This document shows positions 1-9,400 of a DNA stretch of 64,000 nucleotides, piece by piece (the first letter of the stretch is position 1; every line of letters starts with the position of its first letter). A program made the position numbers and the translations under genes. The DNA is taken from positions 186,001-250,000 of the forward strand of contig NZ_CP087203.1 of the NCBI RefSeq assembly GCF_026016325.1, given 5' to 3'. The stretch comes from Pseudomonas sp. B21-056 (GTDB lineage: Bacteria; Pseudomonadota; Gammaproteobacteria; Pseudomonadales; Pseudomonadaceae). A model generated the notes under the pieces. It made no database searches and was not told where the DNA came from. It saw only the letters and a list, made by a program, of their open reading frames with translations.

Positions 1-785
1 AGGCTCAGGTGCATGGCTTGGGCGATGCGTTCGGCGCTGGGTTCGCCTTCGGGTAACTGGGCCTCGATGGCGGCACGTACCTTGCGCTCCCAAGTGAGCG
101 GCTGGAGGTGGGCGAGGGTGCGCTTGAGCACCGCTTCATTGTGTTCGGCCAGTTCCGGGTTGGCGTCGTCCAGGTGGCTGTCGAAGTCGGCGAGGCTGAA
201 CTCCAGGTAATCCTGTTCGGCGGCGAAATGCACCGGCGAGCGAAACACTTTATGCCAGGGCGCCGGGTCCGCCGGTTCAGGGCGTCGCAGGTACACCGCC
301 AGCGGTGCGTAGTCGCGCCCCAAGCGGTTACGGCAGGTGCGCACGTAAATCGCGGCGAACGCGTCGATGGCTTCGAAGGCCGGCACAGGGCGGCCCTGGG
401 GCAGGTCAAGGGTGAAGCGATAACGGTCCTCGCAGCGGCTCAGTTGCAGCGTCAGTGCATCGCTGACCACCGGGTGATAGCGCACGATGCGCTCGAACAC
501 TTCCCGCAGGCTGCCGCTGGCCACCAGGGCGTAACCCAATGCGTGAAACGTCGTGGGACTGACGAAGCGCGATACCCGCAGGCCGATTGCCGGATCGCCG
601 CTGGCCTGCACCGCCAGCGCCCACAGGCGGGTGGTGGCTGAAAGCGGGTAGCGGGCGTTCGGGTCGTCCATCAGTTGCGGGTCAAGGCCGGCCTCAAGGC
701 ACAAGGCATGGCCATCCAGGCCCAACGCATCGAGCTGTTTGCGCAGGGCGCGGGTCCAGCTGGCGAGGGTGGTCGGTTCAGTCAT
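1..785 (-). CDS. AraC-family transcriptional regulator (partial, N-terminal part)
   Basis: The frame from the ATG at 785 to the left edge is open for 261 codons and begins MTEPTTLASWTRALRKQL. It matches the arabinose-binding-like N-terminal domain (Arabinose_bd type) of AraC regulators of the OruR/ArgR-like sort, for example the stretch around ALGYALVASGSLREVFERIV. The DNA-binding domain lies beyond the edge; the last visible residues, AERIAQAMHLS, look like its first helix. It is divergent from the desaturase-like gene at 886 with about 100 bp between, so it may control that gene; this is inference. Shadow frames on both strands overlap it, but only this frame is continuous and protein-like. 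Confidence 0.85.
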   Translation of the reverse strand, partial: MTEPTTLASWTRALRKQLDALGLDGHALCLEAGLDPQLMDDPNARYPLSATTRLWALAVQASGDPAIGLRVSRFVSPTTFHALGYALVASGSLREVFERIVRYHPVVSDALTLQLSRCEDRYRFTLDLPQGRPVPAFEAIDAFAAIYVRTCRNRLGRDYAPLAVYLRRPEPADPAPWHKVFRSPVHFAAEQDYLEFSLADFDSHLDDANPELAEHNEAVLKRTLAHLQPLTWERKVRAAIEAQLPEGEPSAERIAQAMHLS

Positions 786-885
786 GGCGATTGGCGCTTG
801 CGGTCAACAGGTTGGCGTCTACGGCTACCACCCGGCGGCGCAACGCTCGTCAGGATGAGCACATCTCTAACAGAGGATTTAAGCC

Positions 886-1959
886 ATGCATGGCCGTAGC
901 GCAAGTCCCGAGCGATTGAATGCACCACAGCGATCCGCCCATATTCGCCAGGTGGTATTGGCCCATGGCGAAGAATTGCGCCGACGCTACCCGATTCTGC
1001 TGCATCAGGATGCCTTGGGTGCGGGCATTCTGGCGTTTGCCCTGGCGGGAATGATCGGCTCGGCGTTGCTCTACATCAACGGCCATCTGGCCGGCTGGGC
1101 GTGCCTGCTGCTCAACGCTTTTTTCGCCTCGCTGACCCACGAGTTGGAGCATGACCTGATCCACAGCATGTACTTTCGCAAGCGGCGCTTGCCCCACAAC
1201 CTGATGATGGGGCTGGTGTGGCTGGCGCGGCCGAGCACCATCAACCCGTGGATCCGGCGACATCTGCACCTCAATCACCACAAGGTCTCCGGCACCGAGG
1301 CCGACCTGGAAGAGCGGGCCATCACCAACGGCGAGCCCTGGGGGCTGGCGCGGTTGCTGATGGTCGGCGACAACGTGATGTCGGCCTTCATCCGCCTGTT
1401 GCGGGCCAAGACCTGGGCGCACAGGCGCAGCATCCTCAAACGCACGCTGAAGGTGTACTTCCCACTGGCGTTGCTGCACTGGGGGGCCTGGTATATGTTC
1501 CTCGGTTTCCATGGCGCCAATGGTGTCGCTGGCCTGTTCGGTATCTCGATTGACTGGTCGGCGGACACCCTGGCGATGATGCACGTGATCGACATCGCGG
1601 CGGTGGTGATCATCGGCCCAAATGTACTGCGCACCTTCTGCCTGCACTTCATCAGTTCCAACATGCATTACTACGGCGACGTCGAGCCGGGCAATGTCAT
1701 CCAGCAAACCCAGGTGCTCAACCCCTGGTGGCTGTGGCCGTTGCAGGCGTTCTGCTTCAACTTCGGTAGCAGTCACGGGATCCATCATTTTGCGGTGAAG
1801 GAGCCGTTCTACATCCGTCAGTTGACGGTGCCGGTGGCCCACAAGGTGATGCGCGAGATGGGCGTGCGATTCAATGATTTCGGCACTTTTGGCCGGGCGA
1901 ACCGGTTTGCGGGCGAAGAGGAATCAATGCCGCAAGAGGTGAATACTGCTCGAGTCTGA
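886..1959 (+). CDS. Fatty acid desaturase family membrane protein
   Basis: This 357-residue protein has the histidine boxes of the membrane di-iron desaturase/hydroxylase superfamily: HELEHDLIH at about residues 85-93, HLHLNHH at 126-132, and a C-terminal SSHGIHHF near residue 300. Hydrophobic segments around residues 45-80, 155-190 and 205-230 fit a polytopic inner-membrane enzyme. The family uses O2 and electrons from a ferredoxin or cytochrome partner; no partner gene is adjacent. The ATG at 886 follows an AGAGGA-like ribosome site. The substrate cannot be read from sequence: an acyl-lipid desaturase, an alkane-type hydroxylase or a related hydroxylase are all possible. The divergent AraC-type gene at 785 is a plausible regulator. 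Confidence 0.8.
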   Translation: MHGRSASPERLNAPQRSAHIRQVVLAHGEELRRRYPILLHQDALGAGILAFALAGMIGSALLYINGHLAGWACLLLNAFFASLTHELEHDLIHSMYFRKRRLPHNLMMGLVWLARPSTINPWIRRHLHLNHHKVSGTEADLEERAITNGEPWGLARLLMVGDNVMSAFIRLLRAKTWAHRRSILKRTLKVYFPLALLHWGAWYMFLGFHGANGVAGLFGISIDWSADTLAMMHVIDIAAVVIIGPNVLRTFCLHFISSNMHYYGDVEPGNVIQQTQVLNPWWLWPLQAFCFNFGSSHGIHHFAVKEPFYIRQLTVPVAHKVMREMGVRFNDFGTFGRANRFAGEEESMPQEVNTARV

Positions 1960-1998
1960 GGACGCCTTCAAACACGTCGTCGATATACCCACAGTCCG

Positions 1999-2025
1999 TG
2001 GCGAGGGAGCTTGCCCCCCTCGCCA
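1999..2025. repeat. REP palindrome (GTGGCGAGGG type) in the 1960-2259 gap
   Basis: TGGCGAGGGAGCTTGCCCCC followed by CTCGCCA forms a near-perfect hairpin of the fluorescens-group REP type also seen at 35241-35333. The rest of the 300-bp gap shows no convincing gene; it should hold the promoter of the chemoreceptor gene. Confidence 0.7.
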
Positions 2026-2259
2026 CGCTGATTCCCCGGAACAACACCCCAGCCCCTCGGCCAGAGCAGGCTTGCGTATAACGACTACGCTCATCCTCTC
2101 GTCGCCCCATCCCAAAAAGCCCTAATTTTTTCCAGAAGCTTGCCGACAGACTGATATGCGTGCACCAAAGTGGAGCGGACCACAAGTCCTGCTCCGAGCT
2201 GTTACGTGAACGGTTGCAACCGGAATGCACCCCCACTCCCTGCATAAGAAGCCTCATCG

Positions 2260-4140
2260 ATGAATTTGAAGTTCAGCCATAAAATCCTTCTGGCCGCCTC
2301 TGGTGTGGTGGTTCTGGCGTTTGCCCTGTTCACCCTCTACAACGACTACCTGCAACGAAACACCATAGGCCGCAGCCTCGAATCCTCCATCGAGCAATCC
2401 GGCGACCTGACGGCCAGCAGCGTCCAGAACTGGATGAGCGGCCGGGTGCTGGTGCTGGAAAACCTGGGGCAGAACATTGCTCATCAGGGTGCCAGTGCCG
2501 ATCTGGCGGGGTTGATCGATCAACCGGCGCTGACGTCGAATTTCCAATTCACCTACGTTGGCCAGGCCAGCGGGGTCTTCACCCAGCGCCCTGATGCCAA
2601 AATGCCCGACGGCTACGACCCACGTCAGCGCCCCTGGTACAAGCAGGCGGTGACCGCCGATAAAACCATGCTGACCCCGCCCTATTCGGCGGCCGTTGGC
2701 GGGCTGGTGGTGACCATTGCCCTGCCGGTGAAGAAAAGCGACGAATTGCTGGGTGTGGTGGGCGGCGACCTGAGCCTGGATACCCTGGTGAAAATCATCA
2801 ACTCGGTGGACTTCGGCGGCATCGGCCATGCCTTCCTGGTCAGCGGCGACGGTCAGGTGATCGTCAGCCCGGACAAGGACCAGGTGATGAAGAACCTCAA
2901 GGACATCTACCCCGGCACACCGGTGCGCATTGGCAAAGGCATGCAGGAAGTCGAGCTGAAGGGGCAGGATCGTATTCTTTCGTTCACCCCGGTCACTGGC
3001 CTGCCGGGCGCCGAGTGGTACATCGGCCTGTCGATCGATAAGGACAAGGCCTATGCGCCGCTGAGCCAGTTCCGTACTTCGGCGCTGATTGCGATGTTTG
3101 TCGCGGTCGCGGCCATTGCGCTGCTGCTGAGCCTGTTGATTCAGGTGCTGATGCGTCCGCTGACCACCATGGGCCGTGCCATGCAGGATATTGCTCAGGG
3201 CGAAGGTGACCTGACCCGACGCCTGGCGGTGCAAGGCAAGGATGAGTTCGCGGTATTGGGCGGCTCGTTCAACCAGTTCGTGGAGCGGATTCACGCCTCG
3301 ATTTCCGAAGTGTCTTCCGCCACCCGCCAGGTACATGACCTGTCGCAGCGGGTGATGACGTCGTCGAACGCTTCGCTCGTCGGTTCGGATGAGCAGAGCG
3401 CCCGCACCAACAGCGTGGCAGCAGCCATCAATCAGTTGGGCGCCGCGACCCAGGAAATCGCCCGCAATGCCGCCGACGCGTCGCAACAGGCCAGCGGCGC
3501 CAGCGAGCAGGCCGACGACGGTCGCCAGGTGGTGGAAAAAACCATTCAGGCCATGACCGAGCTGTCGCAGAAAATCAGCCTTTCGTGCACCCAGATCGAA
3601 ACCCTGAACGCCAGCACCGACAACATCGGGCACATCCTGGATGTGATCAAGGGCATCTCCCAGCAAACCAACCTGCTGGCCTTGAACGCCGCCATCGAAG
3701 CGGCCCGTGCCGGTGAAGCCGGGCGTGGTTTTGCGGTGGTGGCCGACGAAGTGCGCAACCTGGCGCACCGCACCCAGGAGTCGGCAGAAGAAATCCACAA
3801 GATGATCACCTCGCTTCAGGTCGGTTCCCGTGAAGCGGTCACGACGATGAACGCCAGCCAGGTTTCCAGTGAGGAAAGCGTGGAAGTCGCCAACCAGGCC
3901 GGCCTGCGACTGGTCAGCGTGACGCAGCGGATCGGCGAGATCGACGGCATGAACCAGTCGGTGGCTGCCGCCACCGAAGAACAGACCGCTGTGGTGGAAA
4001 CCCTCAACATGGACGTCAGCCATATCAACCTGCTGAACCAGCAAAGCGTGGCCAACCTCAATGAAACCCTGAGGGACTGCGATGCTTTGTCTCAACAGGC
4101 CAATCGGCTGAAGCAGTTGGTGGATAGCTTCAAGATCTGA
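2260..4140 (+). CDS. Methyl-accepting chemotaxis protein, PctA/PctB/PctC-like amino-acid receptor
   Basis: The 626-residue receptor has an N-terminal membrane segment (about 8-30), a periplasmic dCache domain (about 35-270), a second membrane segment (about 274-298), a HAMP domain and a cytoplasmic signalling domain whose tip [20 protein letters not shown] begins near residue 479. The start, [26 protein letters not shown], closely resembles PctA of P. aeruginosa as I recall it. The ligand pocket keeps the amino-acid dCache signature: Y119, R124, W126, Y127, Y142 and D170 occur in the expected order and spacing. It should bind amino acids and signal through CheA/CheW. The exact ligand range (PctA-, B- or C-like) is not readable. 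It stands alone, followed by a REP array. Confidence 0.93.
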   Translation: MNLKFSHKILLAASGVVVLAFALFTLYNDYLQRNTIGRSLESSIEQSGDLTASSVQNWMSGRVLVLENLGQNIAHQGASADLAGLIDQPALTSNFQFTYVGQASGVFTQRPDAKMPDGYDPRQRPWYKQAVTADKTMLTPPYSAAVGGLVVTIALPVKKSDELLGVVGGDLSLDTLVKIINSVDFGGIGHAFLVSGDGQVIVSPDKDQVMKNLKDIYPGTPVRIGKGMQEVELKGQDRILSFTPVTGLPGAEWYIGLSIDKDKAYAPLSQFRTSALIAMFVAVAAIALLLSLLIQVLMRPLTTMGRAMQDIAQGEGDLTRRLAVQGKDEFAVLGGSFNQFVERIHASISEVSSATRQVHDLSQRVMTSSNASLVGSDEQSARTNSVAAAINQLGAATQEIARNAADASQQASGASEQADDGRQVVEKTIQAMTELSQKISLSCTQIETLNASTDNIGHILDVIKGISQQTNLLALNAAIEAARAGEAGRGFAVVADEVRNLAHRTQESAEEIHKMITSLQVGSREAVTTMNASQVSSEESVEVANQAGLRLVSVTQRIGEIDGMNQSVAAATEEQTAVVETLNMDVSHINLLNQQSVANLNETLRDCDALSQQANRLKQLVDSFKI

Positions 4141-4245
4141 CAGGCGCGCAGGCTGTACTGCCGTCATCGCGAGCAGGCTCGCTCCCACAGGGGATTTACG
4201 GTGGACTCATATTTTGTAGCCACCCATAAACCAGTGTGGGAGATT

Positions 4246-5214
4246 CTATGGTGCATGACTAGCCTTCAAATGCCTTTCTGGCTGGTATTCGCTCTGATTC
4301 TGCAGCAGAGCGAATACTACGCGGGCAAGCTTGCGCGACAGCGCCACCATGGCCTGAGTTGTACTTAGTCCCCGTGCCAGCAACGCCTCATAGAACCCCT
4401 TCCATCGCTCCGTGCGCCTTGCCGACATCGCTGCGTTGTGCAGCAGTCGGCGAGCTTCTGGATCACCTCGTTTGGTCAAGCAGCGGCGACCCTGTTTTCG
4501 CCCTGATTGCGATATGCGCAGGTCCAGCCCCAGAAAAGCGATGAAGGCATCGGCATTTTTGAAATCCCCCCGCTGAAACGAGGTGAGCAACCGGGCGCCG
4601 GTCAACAGGCCAATGCCTTCAACTTTCATGCAGCGCTTGAGCTGACCCAGCAAGCCTGCGTCCTTCAGCTCATCCTGGATCTTTTTTTCGACCAGGGTTT
4701 CCAGCCGTTGCATCGCGCCTATCTGGCGTTTGAACGCGGCTTTGAGTAACGGCTCGTTCGCCCAGCTTTGGCTCAGGCTGACACGGGCCTGGACCACAGC
4801 CGCACGGCGTCGGAAAAGGCTTACGAGCCGGCGATACAAGGGCGATGGCGGGTTCCAGGGATGCAGTTCCTGGCCTTCGTTCTTCAGGTAACGGGCCAAC
4901 AGGCGAGCATCCAGTGCATCGGTTTTGGCGCGCACGTTCACGCCTTTGCGGTAGTGACTGAGCTCATAGCCACCGACCATGTAGATCACGCAGCCGGCCT
5001 TGTGAGCCAGATCGGCGAACTCCAGGTGATAGATATTGGTGGCTTCGATGGCAATATCCACCTGCATGGACAAGGCCTTGAGCCACTTCTTAATCGCAGT
5101 TTTGTTATTGGGGACTATCTCAAGCTGATCGGTTTCGGCGTGATACATCACCAACTCATCCTTGGCGACATCCACACCCACAATCGGCTTGACGAGGGGA
5201 ATCGGCATTGCCAT
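4246..5214 (-). CDS. IS110-family transposase (bridge-RNA guided recombinase)
   Basis: This 322-residue protein has the N-terminal DEDD RuvC-like domain: GVDVAKDEL with the first Asp, IAIEATNIYHLEFA with the Glu, and KTDALDARLLARY with the C-terminal Asp pair. The C-terminal Transposase_20 domain contains VEGIGLLTGARLL and the Ser-type GDPEARRLLHNAAMSARR region. It should catalyse RNA-guided recombination of its donor ends with a target DNA. ATG at 5214 is taken as the start; an in-frame ATG two codons later is possible. The stop lies within 6 bp of the element's right end. Confidence 0.93.
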   Translation of the reverse strand: MAMPIPLVKPIVGVDVAKDELVMYHAETDQLEIVPNNKTAIKKWLKALSMQVDIAIEATNIYHLEFADLAHKAGCVIYMVGGYELSHYRKGVNVRAKTDALDARLLARYLKNEGQELHPWNPPSPLYRRLVSLFRRRAAVVQARVSLSQSWANEPLLKAAFKRQIGAMQRLETLVEKKIQDELKDAGLLGQLKRCMKVEGIGLLTGARLLTSFQRGDFKNADAFIAFLGLDLRISQSGRKQGRRCLTKRGDPEARRLLHNAAMSARRTERWKGFYEALLARGLSTTQAMVALSRKLARVVFALLQNQSEYQPERHLKASHAP

Positions 5215-5418
5215 TGAAAACTCTCCGGGCTAAGGTTTGAACACTTGAAGGGTTCACCCAGAGGCGCAGGCTTGTTCCTATCGTCGGTCTAGGCCAGATG
5301 CATTCTTTATCGGCGCTTGGGTGAAAGGAGGAGGGGTAAAATCTCCCACGGTCTGTACTGCTGCGAACAGTCAGAAGCGAACCTTGTCCCTCCTCCTCCC
5401 TTCAAGTCCTACCATACA
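5215..5418 (-). ncRNA. Bridge RNA region in the left end of the IS110 element
   Basis: The non-coding left end folds on the minus strand into two large stem-loops. The first has a GGAGGAGG/CCTCCTCC-type stem (arms about 5387-5400 and 5325-5336). The second has an 8-bp stem, TTCACCCA (5325-5318) with TGGGTGAA (5260-5253). Loop 1 reads AGGTTCGCT (5384-5376), matching the left target AGGCTCGCT at 8 of 9 with a G-U wobble, then GTGGGAG (5349-5343), the exact complement of right target CTCCCAC. Loop 2 carries AGAAT (5306-5302), matching the left donor, then ACAAG (5275-5271), complementary to right donor CTTGT. This order is that of the IS621 bridge RNA (target loop, then donor loop). The RNA ends are not defined. 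Confidence 0.85.
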
Positions 5419-5913
5419 AGCGAGCCTGCTCGCGATGGCGGCGGCACAGCCAACATCATCGTCAACTGCCCCAGCGCTATCGCGAGCAGGCTCGCTCCCA
5501 CAGGGGATTTACGGTGGACTCATATTTTGTAGCCACCCATAAACCAGTATGGAGCGAGCTTGCTCGCGATGGCGGCGACACAGTCAACATCATCGTCACT
5601 GACCCAGCGCTATCGCGAGCAGGCTCGCTCCCACAAGGGTTTACGGTGGACTCATATTTTGTAGCCACCCATAAACCAGTGTGGGAGCGAGCTTGCTCGC
5701 GATGGCGGCGGCACAGCCAACATCATCGTCAACTGACCCAGCGCTATCGCGAGCAGGCTCGCTCCCACAGGGATTTACGGTGGACTCATATTTTGTAGCC
5801 ACCCGGAACCCAGTGTAGGAGCGAGCTTGCTCGCGATGGCGGCGGCACAGTCAACATCATCGTCAACTTACCCAGCGCTATCGTGAGCAAGCTCGCTCCC
5901 ACAAGGGCATTAG

Positions 5914-6378
5914 CTAGGCGAACATCTGCCGTACATTCCCCATCGCTTCATCGGCAAACCCTTGCAGGAAGTCCCTGAAGCCCGAGGGCGAATGGGCGTC
6001 GGTGTGGTCGGCGATGATGGTCCAGGTGGCGCGGCAACGGTTGTCCGCCAAGGGTTCGACGCGCATGGCGGCCCACAGGTTGTCGATGCCCAGGGTGTTG
6101 TAGATCAGCGTCCAGGTCATGTGCATGGCCTGGTCGTCACGGCTGTTGAGCTGTTCCACCACCAAGTTCTGCCCATCGACGAAGAACTTCTTGCGCAGGG
6201 ACCTCACGCCCTCGCCGGTCATTTCGATACGCTCGAGTGCCGGAATGAAACGGTTGAAACCGCCAAAGTCGCCCACCAGTTCCCAGACCTGTGCCGCGTC
6301 GGCCGCCACCTCCACTGAGGTTTCGACTTGGCAGGCGTGAGGGTTCCTGATCAGGGTGTCGGGTTGAAATGCATTCAT
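5914..6378 (-). CDS. mgoD: SRPBCC/polyketide-cyclase-like protein, MgoD/PvfD
   Basis: This 154-residue protein belongs to the SRPBCC (START-like) fold, polyketide cyclase/dehydrase family, with the typical VEVAADAAQVWELVGDFGG start and RCRATWTII strand. The start is the ATG at 6378, preceded by AAGGAG at good spacing; the longer frame upstream would run into mgoA. It is the last gene of the mgoBCAD (pvfABCD) order, which matches the mangotoxin-generating operon of P. syringae and the pvf operon of P. entomophila. The enzymatic role of this family in leudiazen/pyrazine N-oxide signal formation is not settled. A 31-bp gap separates it from mgoA. Confidence 0.85.
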   Translation of the reverse strand: MNAFQPDTLIRNPHACQVETSVEVAADAAQVWELVGDFGGFNRFIPALERIEMTGEGVRSLRKKFFVDGQNLVVEQLNSRDDQAMHMTWTLIYNTLGIDNLWAAMRVEPLADNRCRATWTIIADHTDAHSPSGFRDFLQGFADEAMGNVRQMFA

Positions 6379-6409
6379 GGTCTTGCTCCTTGCTTTGGGT
6401 TGGATGGCT

Positions 6410-9400
6410 TCAGATGAAGTCGATGGCTTTGAGGTAGTCGGCACCGCGTCGCAGCAGGGCCGGGGATTTTTCCGGGTAACGGGCACCCATCTGCCGTACC
6501 CCGGTCCGGGCGTTGTCATGGCGGATCATCGAGATGTCGCCGATGTCTTCTTCGAAGCCGTTGAGGTAGAACCCCAGCACGCCGAACAGCGCGTTGTCGG
6601 CATCGACCCGCCCCAGTTGCCGCTGCCAGTCCGCGACGCTCACCAGGGAAAACTCCCGGCCGCTGTCGCGGAACGACGCCACGTAGGCGTCCCAGCTCAA
6701 AGGCTCGGGGTTGTGCAGGTTGAACACCGCTTGCGCCGGCTGGTAGCGGCTGGCGTGGAAGGCGATGAAGCGGGCCAGGAAGTCCACCGGCATCAGGTCG
6801 AAGTTGAGTGACAGATCCGGCACCTGGCCCAGTTGGATCGAGCCCTTGAGCATCAGCATCAGGCGGTTCTTGTGGGGCTGGCAGACCCCGGTCAGGCTGT
6901 TGAAACTGATGTTGCCGGGGCGGAACAGGTTGACCCACACCCCGCGATCCCGCGCCCGTTGCAGGATCCGTTCGCCGACCCATTTGGACAGGTTGTAACC
7001 GTTCTTGATGTAGATCGGTGGCGTCGGTGCGGCGGGTTGCTCCAGCACCTGGCCGTCGGCGCCCAGGGCACTAGAGGCCGATAGGGTGGAGACGAAGTTG
7101 AAGATCTTCTTGCTGCGCCCTTCACACAGGCGCAGGCATTCGAAGATCGGTTCTACGTTGTCCCGCGCCAGAGACTCATAATCGAGCACATGGTTGACGT
7201 GGGCCGCGTTGTGCACCAGGGCGCCAAAGGTCCGGTCGATGCGGGCATAGACCTCGTCCGGCAAACCCAACTGCGGTTGGGTGATGTCGGCGGCATAGAC
7301 GCTGACCCGGCTCAGGTCCAGATGAGTCAGGCGATTGTCCTGCAGCGCCTGGGAAAAGCGTTCCGCCGCGCTTTGCCCGGCGGACGCACGCACCAGGCAA
7401 GCGACCTCGGTGGCGCCCCAGGCCAGCAGCGCCTCGACAATGTGTACCCCGAGAAAGCTGTTGGCGCCGGTCACCACCACTTTGTGCACATCACCGCATT
7501 GGCTGATGGGCAGCGGATCGATGTTGAGTTCGGCTTCGGCATCGATGAAAGCCTGGGGACTGAGCACCGATGCGTCGTTTTGTTCAGGGCCGTCGAGCAG
7601 CTTCGCCAAGGTCATCAGTGTTGGCGCCTCGATGAAGCGATTGATTGACAGGCTGCGCCCGAAGGTCTGACGGATGCTCAGCAGCAGTTGCGACAGCAGG
7701 ATCGAATGCCCGCCGAGGTTGAAGAAGCTCTCATCGGTAGCAATGTCGTCGGCCGGCAGTTCCAACAGCTCGGCCCACAACAGCTGCAACTGGGTTTCCA
7801 AGGGATTCTGCGGCTGAAGGCGCTGACCACCGACCTGGACTTGCACTGCCATGGCGAGCAAGGCACGGCGATCGACCTTGCCGTTGCTGGTGTAGGGCAG
7901 GCTGGGCAGTTCGACGTAGGCGCCAGGGTGCATGTAGCTGGGCAACGTGTCCTGCACATGCTCGCGCAGCGCCTGGAGCGCGGCACCGGGCTGGTCTTCC
8001 CGGGGATGGACCAGGAACGCCAGGATCCGTCGACGCTCGTCCACACCCACGGCGACCTGGCGGAACAACTGGCTCTCCCGCAGGCAATGTTCGATCTCCT
8101 CGGGTTCGACCCGAAAGCCCCGGACCTTCACCTGATTGTCGCGCCGGCCACACAGCTCGACGCCGTTGTCGCTCCACTGGCCGATATCGCCGGTGCGGTA
8201 GACCCTCAGCCGCTGTCCGTCAGGCAGGGTCAGGTTGAGATACCGCGTGGCGGTCAGTGTCGGGTCATGCAGATACCCCAGGCCGACGCCCGGCCCGGCG
8301 ATGTAGAGCTCGCCGGGTACGCCTTGGGGCACCGGTTGCAGCTGTTCATCGAGGATCAGCACCCGGCCGTTGGCGATGGGCGCGCCGAGGTTGCGGTTGT
8401 TGTCGCCAACACCAAACTGCCGCGTGGTGGCAAGCACGGTGGTTTCGGTCGGGCCATAGATGTTGTGGAACCGGCATTGGGGCGCGAGCTGCTCGATCAC
8501 GAACGGCTCGCAGACATCCCCGCCGGTGATCAGGTGCGCCAGGCCCAGCGGTGCCTCCAGCGGCATCACGCTCAGCAGCGCGGGCGGCAGGAAGGCGTGG
8601 GTGACACGCTGCTGGTGAATCAACGCCACCAGTTGCTGCGGGTCTCGGCGCTGGTCTTCGCTGGGCGCCACCAGCAATGCACCCTGGATAAAGGTCGGCA
8701 GGATGTCCAGCAGCGATGCATCGAAGTTGATGGTGGAGAACTGCAACGCCCGGCTGGCGCGCTGCAACCCGACGTAGTCGCTGTACCAGGCACAGAAATG
8801 GCTGAGGTTGCGATGGCTGAGCAATACGCCCTTGGGCTGGCCGGTGGTGCCGGAGGTGTAGATCGCCACAGCCGGTTCGTCGATGTCCACCGAGCGGCGA
8901 ATCAGCGAGACGGGGATCCCTGGCTTGAGCGCTGGCAGCCGGTGTATGTTCAGCGCGGGCACGGGCAGATCGCCCAGGTCGCTGTCGCCGTCGTGCAACA
9001 GCAGGTCCGCCTTGGCATTTTCCAGGATGAAGCGCCGACGTTGCGCGGGGTGTTGCGGATCCAGTGGCAGGTACACGGCGCCACAGCCCAGCACCGCCAG
9101 GATCGCTGCATATAACGGGGCGGATTTGGGCAAACACACCGCAATCACCATTTGAGAGCTAGGCTTGTGCGTGCAAGGCTTGCCTGGGACGAATGACTCG
9201 GTCTGGTTGGGTACCGCTGTGTCGACATCGCGGGCAAGCCTTGCCCCCTCCGGTTGTGCCTGTCCCAGCCGCTCCAACATTGCCTGCTGCAGCCTCAGAG
9301 CCTGATTGCGCAAGGTCTTGTAGTCGGTGACCCCACCTGCAACCCACAGCGCCGGTTGCAGCGCGTCATCGAGCATGCGCTGTTCAATGCCATGCATCAC

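Larger units (their letters stand above)
4243..5420 (-). mobile_element. IS110-family insertion sequence in a REP palindrome
   Basis: The flanks define the ends. REP sequence stops after GTGTGGGAG at 4242 and resumes as CGAGCCTGCTCGCGATGG at 5421. The dinucleotide AG (CT on the element's sense strand) is present at 4241-4242 and 5419-5420, so the core is CT, as in IS621. There are no terminal inverted repeats and no longer target duplication, as expected for IS110. On the sense (minus) strand the element has a roughly 200-nt non-coding left end, the transposase, and a right end that closes within a few bases of the stop codon. It appears intact. REP-targeted IS110 elements are known in Pseudomonas and E. 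coli. Confidence 0.93.
4157..5905. repeat. Tandem BIME/REP array (four units of about 133 bp), interrupted by an IS110 element
   Basis: A 132-135 bp unit repeats in tandem. Each unit has the spacer TTACGGTGGACTCATATTTT followed by GTAGCCACCC (at 4196, 5509, 5641 and 5775), then REP GTGGGAGCGAGCTTGCTCGC, a second spacer around CAACATCATCGTCA, then the inverted REP GCGAGCAGGCTCGCTCCCAC. Removing 4243-5420 restores normal spacing between the first two units, so the IS element entered an existing array. Short open frames across the array are translations of the repeats, not genes. Confidence 0.92.

Noticed and set aside
2254..4188. A 644-codon minus-strand frame over the chemoreceptor
   Set aside because: Shadow of a gene with clear MCP domains on the plus strand; its protein is His/Gln/Arg-rich, which is typical of an antisense frame.
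5317..5798. Several small frames in the IS left end and BIME array
   Set aside because: They translate REP sequence (for example SEPARDG or ERACSRWR strings) and have no ribosome sites.
4157..5905. CRISPR array suggested by regular repeats
   Set aside because: The 133-bp units are palindromic REPs with conserved, not variable, spacers, and no cas genes are near.
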